From contig CATBCG010000028.1 of assembly GCA_949502025.1 (NCBI GenBank), forward strand, positions 1 to 22,682: a DNA stretch of 22,682 bases. The letters are read 5' to 3'. The DNA comes from MGBC131033 sp910585655 (GTDB lineage: Bacteria; Bacillota; Clostridia; Lachnospirales; Lachnospiraceae). This document shows, one piece after another, positions 1-7,880 of this stretch. The position numbers and the translations under genes are program-made. The notes beneath the pieces are model-generated. The model made no database searches. It worked only from the letters and a program-made list of their open reading frames with translations, and was not told where the DNA came from. Each line of letters begins with the position of its first letter. Positions within the stretch are counted from its first letter, which is position 1.

Positions 1-137
1 CATAACTGACACATAGAACCGTGGGACACACGGGGATAGCTCGCTTATGCTTCGTACAATAGTGCGATCGAACGAGAACCGACGGTTCGCTCTTTTGCGA
101 AAGGAAGCCCCCACCTCTATAGGCGGGGGAGGATGTC
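1..137 (+). mobile_element. Right-end remnant of an IS200/IS605-type (TnpB) element
   Basis: The segment has the look of the 3' end of an IS605-group TnpB element. There is a GAACC/GGTTC hairpin (76-80/84-88), then a CCCCC-A-CC/GG-C-GGGGG hairpin (108-115/122-129, one A-C mismatch, 6-nt loop), then GGATGTCAC. Such hairpins form the right end recognised by the TnpA transposase and the 3' scaffold of the omega (reRNA) guide RNA. One frame reads a TnpB-tail-like stretch after the TAG at 14-16 (NRGTHGDSSLML, later RKEAPTSIGGGG), but stops are present early in all three frames, so any coding tail is degenerate or already ended before base 1. The element's left part lies outside the window. The exact right boundary (about 137-140) is estimated from hairpin position and from where aldo/keto reductase homology begins. 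The family call rests on remembered right-end sequences, not on a search. Confidence 0.6.
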
Positions 138-1025
138 ACGAACGGAACTGACGAAAGTCTGCTTTTGGATGCGGTTTATGCCATCGGAGTCAATGCTTTT
201 GATACAGCCAGAGTATATGCGCTTTCCGAGAAGTCGTTAGGAGATTGGGTATATCAAAGGGGGCTTAGAGAACAGGTAGTTTTGCTAAGTAAGTGCGGGC
301 ATCCGCCCGTCTCCGGGGAAAAGCGTATCAATGAGCAGGAAATCCGAAGGGATTTTGCAGAGTCAAGCCAATACCTAAAAACAGACTTTATTGATATTTA
401 TTTGTTGCACCGGGACGACCCGGAAATAGAAGCGGGGGTTGCGGTAGAGATTTTGAACGCATTGTATGCAGAAGGAAAAATAGGCGCCTTTGGCGGTTCT
501 AATTGGACGCACCAGAGAATAGAAGAGGCTAATGAATATGCGTATAAGCATAGCCTGGTTCCGTTTTCGGTTTCCAGTCCGAATTTTGGCCTGGCAGATC
601 AAATCTGCGATCTATGGGGCGGCGGCTGTGTAAGTATTTCAGGATCGGCTCACAAAGAGGCAAGGGAGTGGTACTGTCGTAACCAGATGCCGGTGATTGC
701 TTATTCCAGCCTGGGCAGAGGTTTGTTTTCCGGAAGGGTAAAATCATCTGCGCCGGAACGTGCGTCGGAAGTAATGGACGCTCCGGCGATGGCAGGCTAC
801 GCCTGCCCGGAAAATTTTCTTCGCCTGCGCCGCTCGGAGGAGCTGGCAAAGAAAAAAGGATGCAGCGTAGCGCAGATTGCGATGGCATGGATTTACCGGC
901 AGGAGCTAAACACCTTTGCCGTTGTAAGCACCCAAAGCGCAGAACGGATGAAAGAAAATGCAGAGGCGTTGGAAATTCCTCTTTCCAAAGAAGAATTGCA
1001 GTATTTGGATTTGCAGGCAGGATAA
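138..1025 (+). pseudogene. Aldo/keto reductase, N-terminally truncated by the IS end
   Basis: The protein is an NAD(P)-dependent aldo/keto reductase of the TIM-barrel type. From a TTG at 165 it would be 286 residues, against about 310-330 for the family. The catalytic tetrad is present: D13 and Y18 (FDTARVY), K43 (LLSKCG) and H82 (LLHRDD), followed by a GGSNW motif. What is missing is the N-terminal hairpin and first barrel strand, with the substrate-lining glycine-rich start. The frame is open back to about 123 and reads DESLLLDAVYAIG, which matches the normal helix 1, so homology stops at the IS right end near 138. There is no ATG or ribosome binding site at the junction, so expression would need the TTG and read-through from the element. 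I call it a pseudogene; a leaky truncated protein is the alternative. The C-terminal part ends normally. Confidence 0.7.
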
Positions 1026-1060
1026 AAACCGGAGGGCTTTTCGTATGATACAAAAAATGC

Positions 1061-1089
1061 TTGCTTTTTCCATCTGGCTATGATATAAT
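1061..1089 (+). promoter_or_regulatory. Sigma-A promoter of rpsF-ssb-rpsR
   Basis: TTGCTT (1061-1066), a 17-bp spacer, then a perfect TATAAT (1084-1089) preceded by TGA, an extended -10. Transcription should start near 1096, giving a leader of about 75 nt before rpsF. Confidence 0.8.
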
Positions 1090-1119
1090 AGGCGACTGTG
1101 ATATGCTGTATAAAATTCC

Positions 1120-1150
1120 TTGCTCTTCCGCAGTGGAGGGGCCAGAGACC
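1120..1150 (+). promoter_or_regulatory. Candidate S6:S18-binding leader RNA upstream of rpsF
   Basis: The rpsF leader holds a hairpin CTTCC (1125-1129)/GGAGG (1135-1139) with loop GCAGT, and a CCG triplet at 1128-1130 next to a GTGGAGG strand. Many bacteria carry an rpsF leader structure in which a conserved CCG, mimicking the 16S rRNA helix 22 site, is bound by the S6:S18 pair to repress the operon. Position and the CCG/GGA elements fit. The assignment is by eye and needs a covariance-model search. The 3' part runs into the spacer before the AAAAGGAGGT ribosome binding site, so folding could limit initiation. Confidence 0.45.
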
Positions 1151-1171
1151 AAAAGGAGGTGCGAAGCAACT

Positions 1172-1459
1172 ATGAACAAGTATGAATTAGCCTTAGTTGT
1201 TAGTGCAAAGATCGAAGATGAAGCGAGAGAGGCTGTTGTCGAGAGAGTAAAAGGGTTGATTGCCCGGTTCGGCGGCACCGTGACCGACGTAGAAGATTGC
1301 GGCAAAAAAAGACTTGCCTATGAGATTCAGAAGATGCGCGAGGGATTCTATTACTTCATCCAGTTCGAGTCTGATGCTGCTTGCCCAGGCGAAGTAGAAA
1401 GCCGTATCCGTATTATGGAAGACGTCATCAGATTTTTGTGCATAAGAAAAGATGACTGA
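1172..1459 (+). CDS. rpsF: 30S ribosomal protein S6
   Basis: S6 binds the central domain of 16S rRNA as a heterodimer with S18, which is encoded two genes downstream. The 95-residue protein starts MNKYELALVV and contains the family pattern of alternating strands and helices, including GGTVTDVEDCGKKRLAYEIQ and an aromatic EGFYYFIQF strand. The length is typical. A longer frame opens at 1061, but the start at 1172 is chosen because it matches the S6 N-terminus and follows AAAAGGAGGT by 11 nt. It is the first gene of an rpsF-ssb-rpsR operon; ssb follows after 59 nt. Regulation is probably by the promoter at 1061 and by autogenous control through the leader hairpin. Confidence 0.97.
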   Translation: MNKYELALVVSAKIEDEAREAVVERVKGLIARFGGTVTDVEDCGKKRLAYEIQKMREGFYYFIQFESDAACPGEVESRIRIMEDVIRFLCIRKDD

Positions 1460-1466
1460 GGTCATC
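1451..1466 (+). other. Perfect hairpin across the rpsF stop codon
   Basis: GATGAC (1451-1456) and GTCATC (1461-1466) form a perfect 6-bp stem around a 4-nt loop holding part of the TGA stop (1457-1459). There is no following T-run, so it is not an intrinsic terminator. It could affect mRNA stability or coupling to ssb, or be chance. Confidence 0.35.
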
Positions 1467-1518
1467 TTCGGATGATTAAGGAAGTTCATCCCCAGACGAG
1501 GTAAGGAGGTTTCCTTAA

Positions 1519-1977
1519 ATGAACAAAGTAATTTTAATGGGTCGTTTAACCCGTGACCCTGAGATTCGTTATTCCCAGGGTGAGAATTCTTCTGCCGTTG
1601 CAAGATATACGCTTGCAGTGGATCGTAGGTTTAAGAGACAGGGAGATACCGATACTGCTGATTTTATTAGCTGTGTATCCTTTGGAAAGACTGCTGAGTT
1701 CGCAGAGCGCTACTTAAAGCAGGGAACCAAGGTAGGCGCAGTAGGGCGTATCCAGACCGGAAGCTATGTCAACCGGGACGGAAACAAGGTCTATACGACA
1801 GATGTAGTCGTAGAGGAGCTGGAGTTTGCAGAGAGTAAGAATGCAGCCGCGCATAATACAAGTATGCCGGGCGATTACCAGCAGGCGCCTCAGATGGACA
1901 GACCGGCGCCAAGCGAGGCAGCAGACGGATTTATGAATATCCCGGATGGAATCGACGAAGAGCTTCCATTTAGTTAA
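1519..1977 (+). CDS. ssb: Single-stranded DNA-binding protein
   Basis: SSB coats single-stranded DNA during replication, repair and recombination and recruits partners through its acidic tail. The 152-residue protein has an OB fold over about residues 1-105, starting MNKVILMGRLTRDPEIR, with the FISCVSFGKTAEF and KVGAVGRIQTGSY strands. A polar, glutamine- and proline-rich linker follows, and the conserved C-terminal tip reads DEELPFS. Tip and length are those of a full tetrameric bacterial SSB. The start follows TAAGGAGGT at good spacing. It lies between rpsF and rpsR, the usual Firmicutes arrangement, and is probably cotranscribed with both from 1061. Confidence 0.97.
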   Translation: MNKVILMGRLTRDPEIRYSQGENSSAVARYTLAVDRRFKRQGDTDTADFISCVSFGKTAEFAERYLKQGTKVGAVGRIQTGSYVNRDGNKVYTTDVVVEELEFAESKNAAAHNTSMPGDYQQAPQMDRPAPSEAADGFMNIPDGIDEELPFS

Positions 1978-2051
1978 GGACGTACAGCCGGGAGAGACCT
2001 GTCAAGCCGGATCAGTAGAGAAAAAGAGATTGGAAAAGGAGGTCACAAAGA

Positions 2052-2327
2052 ATGCCGTTCAATAAAAATGAAAAAGGCGAGAAGGGGGATGCTCCAGTAA
2101 GGAGAAGAACCGTCCGCAGAAGAAAGAAAGTATGTGTATTCTGTGCAGATAAGACCAATGCAGGAATTGATTATAAAGATGTCAATAAACTGAAAAGATA
2201 CGTGTCTGAGCGCGGTAAGATTCTGCCTAGAAGAATCACCGGAAACTGTGCAAAGCATCAGAGAGCTTTGACGGTAGCAGTAAAGCGCGCTCGTCATATC
2301 GCGCTGATGCCGTATACGGTAGATTAG
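2052..2327 (+). CDS. rpsR: 30S ribosomal protein S18, zinc-binding form
   Basis: S18 joins S6 on the platform of the small subunit. The 91-residue protein has a basic N-terminal tail (RRRTVRRRKK), then C28-x2-C31 and later C66-x2-H69, a potential zinc site as in the cysteine-bearing S18 paralogue type; many bacteria have a form without these residues. The conserved core DYKDVNKLKRYVSERGKI and ILPRRITG follow. The start has AAAAGGAGGTCAC upstream. It is the last gene of the operon, 74 nt after ssb, and is followed by a strong terminator at 2374-2410. No second rpsR copy is visible here, so whether a zinc-free paralogue exists elsewhere cannot be said. Confidence 0.97.
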   Translation: MPFNKNEKGEKGDAPVRRRTVRRRKKVCVFCADKTNAGIDYKDVNKLKRYVSERGKILPRRITGNCAKHQRALTVAVKRARHIALMPYTVD

Positions 2328-2373
2328 GTCGGCTGCTGTGAGGCTGCCGATTTTGAGCAGTACCATATGCGCT

Positions 2374-2410
2374 AAAAAGCCATTCTGTGGGAAACCAGGA
2401 ATGGCTTTTT
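2374..2410 (+). terminator. Intrinsic terminator after rpsR
   Basis: A perfect 12-bp stem, AAAAAGCCATTC (2374-2385) and GAATGGCTTTTT (2399-2410), with a 13-nt loop. The right arm ends in five Ts, and A-run and T-run flank the GC core, so it could work in both directions. It closes the rpsF-ssb-rpsR operon. Confidence 0.88.
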
Positions 2411-2450
2411 CCAGTTGGTAGAGTGAATGGAGAAGGAAAGGGTGAAGCAA

Positions 2451-3863
2451 ATGGAAAAAAAGTATGATGTTATTATTATCGGGGCAGGTCCGTCGGGTAT
2501 TTTCTGTGCATATGAGCTGATGGAAAAACGTCCGGATCTGCATGTACTGATGGTGGAAAAGGGGCATCCAATCGAAAAGAGGGAATGCCCTAAGCGGAAA
2601 ACAAAAGTCTGTATGGGCTGTAAACCATGTGCGATTACGACAGGTTTTGCAGGAGCGGGCGCTTTTTCAGACGGGAAGCTTTCGCTTTCGCCGGATGTAG
2701 GGGGAAACCTGCCGGAGATTTTAGGGTACGAGGAGACGATAACGCTTTTGCGGGAATCCGACGAGATTTATCTGAAATTCGGCGCGGACGCCAATGTATA
2801 CGGGATGGATAAACAGGCAGAATTGCGGGAAATCCGTCGTCGGGCGATCAACGCAAACTTAAAGCTAATCGAATGCCCGATCCGGCATTTAGGAACCGAG
2901 GAAGGCTATAAAATCTATTCCAGGCTTCAAAAGCATTTGGAAGAAAAGGGTGTGGAAATGCGTTTTCATACTATGGTACAGGACATTCTTGTGAAGGAAG
3001 AACAGGGAGAGCAGCGCGCCGAAGGAATTCTGTTGTCAGATGGGGAGCGGATCTATGCAAAGGAAATCGTTTCAGCGATTGGCAGGGAAGGGTCGGAGTG
3101 GTTTTCCCATATTTGTCAGGCGCATGGGATTGAAACGAAGGTAGGAACGGTGGATATCGGCGTCCGGGTAGAGGTGCGGGACGAGATCATGGAGTTCCTC
3201 AATGAAAATCTCTATGAAGCAAAACTGGTCTATCATACGCCGACGTTTGACGATAAGGTAAGAACGTTTTGCAGCAATCCCTCCGGCGAAGTGGCGACGG
3301 AATATTATGAGGGCGGATTGGCAGTGGTCAACGGTCATGCGTATAAGTCGCAGGATCTGAAAACAGACAATACCAACTTTGCGATCCTTGTTTCCAAAAA
3401 TTTTACTAAGCCGTTTAAAACACCGATTGAGTACGGCAAACACATCGCGCAGCTTAGCAATATGCTCTGCGACGGCAAGGTTTTGGTACAGACGTTTGGG
3501 GATTTTCAAAGAGGCAGGAGGACGACAGAGGAACGCCTCTGCCGCAACAACCTGATTCCAACGCTAAAAGATGCCGTTCCTGGAGATTTGTCTCTGGTAT
3601 TTCCGCACCGGATCATGGTGGATATCAAGGAAATGCTGCTGGCTTTGGATAAAGTAACGCCAGGAATTGCCAGTGATGAAACGCTGCTCTATGGAGTAGA
3701 GGTAAAATTTTATTCCAATAAAGTAGTAGTCGATCGGCAGTTTGAAACCAGCGTACGGAACTTGTATGCGATTGGTGACGGCGCTTCCGTCACACGCGGA
3801 CTGCAGCAGGCGTCTGCCAACGGATTAGCCGCAGCGAGAGGGCTATTAGAGAAGCTCTCGTAA
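2451..3863 (+). CDS. FAD-dependent dehydrogenase, COG2509 type
   Basis: A predicted flavoprotein oxidoreductase of 470 residues; the substrate of this family is not known to me. The N-terminal Rossmann motif is clear (VIIIGAGPSG, GAGPSG at 11-16). It is followed by a cysteine cluster C46, C54-x2-C57-x2-C60 and then GFAGAGAFSDGKLS. A second nucleotide-binding segment near the C-terminus reads NLYAIGDGASVTRGLQQASANG, the usual FAD-closing motif. The cysteines could bind a metal or iron-sulfur cluster or be redox-active; this is inference. An ATG at 2427 is in frame, but 2451 is preferred because GGAAAGG lies about 9 nt upstream and the Rossmann fold begins at once. It stands alone between the rpsR terminator and the gdpP promoter; no separate promoter is obvious, so read-through is possible. 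Confidence 0.85.
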   Translation: MEKKYDVIIIGAGPSGIFCAYELMEKRPDLHVLMVEKGHPIEKRECPKRKTKVCMGCKPCAITTGFAGAGAFSDGKLSLSPDVGGNLPEILGYEETITLLRESDEIYLKFGADANVYGMDKQAELREIRRRAINANLKLIECPIRHLGTEEGYKIYSRLQKHLEEKGVEMRFHTMVQDILVKEEQGEQRAEGILLSDGERIYAKEIVSAIGREGSEWFSHICQAHGIETKVGTVDIGVRVEVRDEIMEFLNENLYEAKLVYHTPTFDDKVRTFCSNPSGEVATEYYEGGLAVVNGHAYKSQDLKTDNTNFAILVSKNFTKPFKTPIEYGKHIAQLSNMLCDGKVLVQTFGDFQRGRRTTEERLCRNNLIPTLKDAVPGDLSLVFPHRIMVDIKEMLLALDKVTPGIASDETLLYGVEVKFYSNKVVVDRQFETSVRNLYAIGDGASVTRGLQQASANGLAAARGLLEKLS

Positions 3864-3882
3864 AAGAGGGCAGGTATTTGTC

Positions 3883-3911
3883 TTGAACCGGAGCCGGAAC
3901 TATGCTATAAT
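3883..3911 (+). promoter_or_regulatory. Sigma-A promoter of gdpP-rplI-dnaB
   Basis: TTGAAC (3883-3888), a 17-bp spacer, and a perfect TATAAT (3906-3911) preceded by TGC, an extended -10. The start point would be near 3918, about 60 nt before gdpP. Confidence 0.8.
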
Positions 3912-3978
3912 GTTGGAACAAACGCACAGACGTAATCGCGGATGAAATCCGTCCGGTACGGAGAGGGAGAGGCAGATT

Positions 3979-6027
3979 ATGAGCAAAAAAACAAAGGCGG
4001 AGCGGGGAATCACAGGTTCCTTCCGTTGGTATTTTAGATGGCCGTTGCTGTTGTCGGTACTGTTGATTTGCATGAATGTGGCAATCTATCTGATCGATAC
4101 GCAGAGCGGGATTGTGATGTCTTTTTTTGTATTGGTCTATGTGGGGATTGCGATTGCTATTTTTATATTTCGCAAGGGCGGCTTTCAGCGTCAGCTTGTA
4201 CGTTATGCGACAGGGTTTATGAAAAGCCAGAAAACGATGCTAAAGGAGCTGAACCTGCCGTATGCGCTGCTTGACTTGGACGGACGTCTGATTTGGGGTA
4301 ATGATGCGTTTTTGGATGTCATACATGACGAACGGCAGGCAAAAGGTTCTATTACCAATGTGTTTCCATCAGTGGAAAAAGAACTGTTTCCAAGCGCAGA
4401 GGCAGACGCCGTTCTTCATACCGAGTTTGAGGAGCGGAATTATAAAATCGTGCTGCGCCGGGCAATGGATGAGGAGATGCTGGAGAAGGCAGGCGAAGCG
4501 GTAGATCCTGGGATGATGGTTTCGATGTATTTATACGACGAAACGGAGATCGTGACGCTGCAGCGGGAAAATCAGGATCAGAAGATGATTTTGGGACTGC
4601 TTTATATTGACAATTATGAGGAGGCGCTTGAGAGCATCGACGAGGTGCGCCGTTCCCTGCTGATTGCCCTGATAGACCGGAAAATCAATAAATATATGCA
4701 GAGCATTGACGCGATTGTGCGGAGTCTGGAAAAGGATAAATATATTGTGATTTTTCAGATGCGTTATTTGGCGCAGCTCCAGCAGACGAGATTTTCTCTG
4801 TTAGACGAGGTAAGAGCCGTCAATATCGGCAATGAAATGGCAGTGACGATTAGTCTGGGCTTAGGGATTTCCGGGACGAGTTATCAGCAATCCTATGATT
4901 ACGCAAGAGCCGCTATTGATTTGGCGTTAGGGCGGGGCGGCGATCAGGTGGTGATCAAGGAAGGCGAGAAGATCCAATATTACGGCGGAAAGAGCCAGCA
5001 GGTAGAGAAGAATACGCGCGTTAAGGCAAGAGTAAAAGCCCATGCCCTAAGGGAGCTTTTAGAGGCAAAAGAGCGGGTAATGATTATGGGGCATTCGATG
5101 GCGGATGTGGATTCCTTAGGGGCGGCAGTTGGTATTTATCGTATTTCCAAAATGCTTGGGACAAGAGCGCACATTGTAATCAATGAAATTACAACGTCGG
5201 TTGCCCCGATTTTAAATCGTTTTAAGCATAATCCGGAGTACGAGGAGGATTTGTTTGTCAACAGCGAACAGGCGTTACAGATGGTAGATAAAGACACGAT
5301 GCTCGTAGTAGTCGATGTCAATCGTCCTAGCTATACCGAATGTGAAGAGCTGCTAAAGCGGGTGAATACCGTGGTGATTTTGGATCACCATCGTCAGAGC
5401 GGGGATACGATTAGTACCGCCGTACTGTCCTATATTGAACCGTATGCCTCCTCGGCATGTGAGATGGTAGCGGAAATCCTGCAGTATACCGGGCAGGACG
5501 TAAAGCTTCGTCCATTAGAGGCGGATGCGATGTACTCCGGCATTATGGTAGATACTGACAATTTCCTGGTAAAAACCGGAGTAAGAACCTTTGAGGCAGC
5601 CGCTTATCTGCGGCGGAACGGGGCGGACATTACCAAGATCCGCAAAACCTTCCGGGCAGAGATGAATGAGTTCAAAATGAAAGCAAAGTCGATCAGTACC
5701 TCGGAGGTGTTCTTAGAGCATTTTGCACTGGCGGAATGCCATGCGGACGGAGTGGAAAGCCCGACGATTTTAGGCGCACAGGTGGCAAACGAACTTATGG
5801 ATATTTCCGGAATAAAGGCATCTTTTGTCTTTACGTATTACAATGAAAAGGTCTATATCAGCGCCCGTTCGATTGATGAACTGAACGTACAGGTAGTGAT
5901 GGAAAAACTGGGCGGCGGCGGGCATATGTCTGTGGCAGGCGCACAGTTAAAGGATGTAACCATTCCGCAGGCGATGAAGATTGTCAAAGAGTTATTGGAA
6001 CAAATGAAAGAGGAAGGAGAGCTATAA
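3979..6027 (+). CDS. gdpP: Cyclic-di-AMP phosphodiesterase GdpP (DHH/DHHA1)
   Basis: GdpP hydrolyses c-di-AMP to pApA and so tunes potassium and osmolyte transport, cell-wall homeostasis and beta-lactam tolerance. The 682-residue protein follows the family order: two membrane segments (about 22-39 and 46-64), a PAS-like domain (about 85-190, LPYALLDLDGRLIWGNDAF), a degenerate GGDEF domain (about 205-335) lacking a GGDEF motif, a DHH domain, and DHHA1. Catalytic elements are complete: GHSMADVDSLGA near 372, D469-H470-H471 and GGGGH at 645-649. The length matches full-length GdpP. The start follows GAGAGGGAGAGG. The stop is one base before rplI, so translation is probably coupled, as in many Firmicutes where gdpP, rplI and dnaB are adjacent. 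Confidence 0.95.
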   Translation: MSKKTKAERGITGSFRWYFRWPLLLSVLLICMNVAIYLIDTQSGIVMSFFVLVYVGIAIAIFIFRKGGFQRQLVRYATGFMKSQKTMLKELNLPYALLDLDGRLIWGNDAFLDVIHDERQAKGSITNVFPSVEKELFPSAEADAVLHTEFEERNYKIVLRRAMDEEMLEKAGEAVDPGMMVSMYLYDETEIVTLQRENQDQKMILGLLYIDNYEEALESIDEVRRSLLIALIDRKINKYMQSIDAIVRSLEKDKYIVIFQMRYLAQLQQTRFSLLDEVRAVNIGNEMAVTISLGLGISGTSYQQSYDYARAAIDLALGRGGDQVVIKEGEKIQYYGGKSQQVEKNTRVKARVKAHALRELLEAKERVMIMGHSMADVDSLGAAVGIYRISKMLGTRAHIVINEITTSVAPILNRFKHNPEYEEDLFVNSEQALQMVDKDTMLVVVDVNRPSYTECEELLKRVNTVVILDHHRQSGDTISTAVLSYIEPYASSACEMVAEILQYTGQDVKLRPLEADAMYSGIMVDTDNFLVKTGVRTFEAAAYLRRNGADITKIRKTFRAEMNEFKMKAKSISTSEVFLEHFALAECHADGVESPTILGAQVANELMDISGIKASFVFTYYNEKVYISARSIDELNVQVVMEKLGGGGHMSVAGAQLKDVTIPQAMKIVKELLEQMKEEGEL

Positions 6028-6028
6028 G

Positions 6029-6475
6029 ATGGAGGTTATTTTAGTACAGGACGTAAAGTCACTTGGGAAAAAGGGAGACGTCGTAAAGGTCAGCGACGGC
6101 TATGCCAGGAATTTTATTCTGCCGAAAAAGCTGGGAGTAGAGGCAAACGCCAAAAACCGGAACGATTTAAAGCTGCAAAAGGCAGCGGAGGAAAAGCGGC
6201 AGAAAGAGCTGTTAGAAGAAGCGCAGCGCTTTGCGGCGGAACTTTCGGATAAAAAAGTAGTATGCAAGATTAAGACAGGCGAGGGCGGAAGGACATTTGG
6301 CTCCGTCTCTACAAAGGAAATTGCCGCCGCCTGTAAGGATCAGCTTGGGATAGAGCTGGATAAGAAAAAGATGGTATTAAATGAGGCAATCAAGGCGCTT
6401 GGAACTTATCTGGTACCGATTAAGGTTCATCCGCAGGTAACGGCAGAGTTGAAAGTACAGGTAGAAGAGCAGTAG
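6029..6475 (+). CDS. rplI: 50S ribosomal protein L9
   Basis: L9 binds 23S rRNA near the L1 stalk and helps keep reading frame and limit ribosome collisions. The 148-residue protein has the standard two-lobed layout: an N-terminal RNA-binding lobe with VKSLGKKGDVVKVSDGYARNFI, a long connecting helix rich in K, E and Q (about 45-75), and a C-terminal lobe with GGRTFGSVSTKEIA. The length is exactly typical. AAGGAGAG overlaps the end of gdpP as its ribosome binding site, and only one base separates the genes. dnaB follows after 29 nt. Transcription is expected from the gdpP promoter. Confidence 0.97.
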   Translation: MEVILVQDVKSLGKKGDVVKVSDGYARNFILPKKLGVEANAKNRNDLKLQKAAEEKRQKELLEEAQRFAAELSDKKVVCKIKTGEGGRTFGSVSTKEIAAACKDQLGIELDKKKMVLNEAIKALGTYLVPIKVHPQVTAELKVQVEEQ

Positions 6476-6504
6476 GAGTCGGATCGAAGGAAAAGGGTGA
6501 GGGC

Positions 6505-7842
6505 ATGGACGAGTCAGTTATCAAGCGGATTTTGCCGCACAATATAGAGGCGGAGCAATCCGTGATTGGTTCTATGATTATGGATCAGGATGCCATTCTG
6601 ACGGCTTCGGAACTGATTACCGGATCTGATTTTTACCAGAGGCAATACGGCGTACTGTTTGATACGATTGTGGAGCTGCATGACGAGGGGAAGCCGGTAG
6701 ATTTGGTGACGCTCCAAAACCGTCTGCAGGAAAAGGAGCTACCGCCGGAACTGGCGGGAATGGAAGCGATTCGAGAGGTAATCGCTTCCGTGCCGATTTC
6801 TGCCAACGCCAGGCATTATGCACAGATTGTCTATGAAAAATCAGTGTTGCGCCGGCTGATCCGGACGATGGAGGGTTTGACAAACGAATGTTATCTAGGC
6901 AGAAGCGGCGTCGAGGATATTTTAGCAGATACCGAAAAGCAGATTTTTGAAATTCTGCAGAAACGGAATACCGGGGAAGTGGAAGATATCCGTTCGGTCG
7001 TCATGCGTTCCTTGGAAAGTATTGAGGCGGCTGCCAAAAACAAAGGAGCTGTTACCGGGCTTGCAACCGGATTTTTGGATTTGGACTATATGACTGCCGG
7101 TCTGCAGCCCTCGGATTTGATCTTGATTGCTGCCAGACCATCTATGGGAAAAACCGCTTTTGTATTAAACGTAGCAGAATACGTGACGCTGCGATCCGGT
7201 GTGACGACGGCTTTTTTCAGCCTGGAAATGTCCAAAGATCAGCTTGTCAAGCGTATTCTTTCGATGAACTCCAAAGTAGATTCTCAAATTTTAAGAACAG
7301 GGCAGCTAGGGGATGAGGACTGGCTAAAGCTGGTGGAAAGCGCCAGACTGGTAGGAAATTCCAGTCTGCTGATAGATGATACGCCAGGTATTTCCGTAAC
7401 GGAGCTTAGAAGCCGCTGCCGGAAGTTTAAACTGGAACATAATCTGGGACTGGTGATCATTGATTACTTACAACTGATGACCGGAAGCAGACGGACAGCA
7501 GAATCCAGACAGCAAGAGGTGTCTGACATTTCTCGTTCCCTCAAGGCGCTGGCGAGAGAAATCAACGTGCCGGTTATTGCGCTTTCCCAGCTTTCCCGTG
7601 CGGTAGAACAGCGTCCGGACAAACGTCCGATGCTTTCCGATCTGCGTGATTCCGGAGCTATCGAGCAGGACGCCGATGTCGTGATGTTCCTTTACCGAGA
7701 CGAATATTACAACAAAGACAGTGAGGACGCGGGTATTTCCGAAATTATTATCGGCAAGCAGAGAAACGGTCCGACCGGAACAGTGAAGCTGGCTTATCTG
7801 AGTCAGTTTACAAAATTTGCTAATTTAGAGCGGCAGCCATAA
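6505..7842 (+). CDS. dnaB: Replicative DNA helicase DnaB
   Basis: DnaB is the hexameric 5'-3' helicase that unwinds DNA at the replication fork and contacts primase. The 445-residue protein has the N-terminal domain (about 10-115, HNIEAEQSVIGSMIMD) and the RecA-like domain. The latter carries Walker A ARPSMGKTAF (K216, T217), the Walker B strand LVIIDYLQLM (D320), and the C-terminal DLRDSGAIEQDADVVMFLYRDEYY motif with the arginine finger region. The length is typical and no intein is present. The start follows AAAAGGGTGAGGGC. It sits 29 nt after rplI and probably belongs to the gdpP operon; the gene downstream begins 38 nt later. Confidence 0.96.
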   Translation: MDESVIKRILPHNIEAEQSVIGSMIMDQDAILTASELITGSDFYQRQYGVLFDTIVELHDEGKPVDLVTLQNRLQEKELPPELAGMEAIREVIASVPISANARHYAQIVYEKSVLRRLIRTMEGLTNECYLGRSGVEDILADTEKQIFEILQKRNTGEVEDIRSVVMRSLESIEAAAKNKGAVTGLATGFLDLDYMTAGLQPSDLILIAARPSMGKTAFVLNVAEYVTLRSGVTTAFFSLEMSKDQLVKRILSMNSKVDSQILRTGQLGDEDWLKLVESARLVGNSSLLIDDTPGISVTELRSRCRKFKLEHNLGLVIIDYLQLMTGSRRTAESRQQEVSDISRSLKALAREINVPVIALSQLSRAVEQRPDKRPMLSDLRDSGAIEQDADVVMFLYRDEYYNKDSEDAGISEIIIGKQRNGPTGTVKLAYLSQFTKFANLERQP

Positions 7843-7880
7843 CGCTTAGAAGCAGAACAATACATGACAGGAGAAAGGAG

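Noticed and set aside
1061..1171. Extended N-terminus for S6.
   Set aside because: The region is promoter and leader; the standard S6 start with AGGAGG is at 1172.
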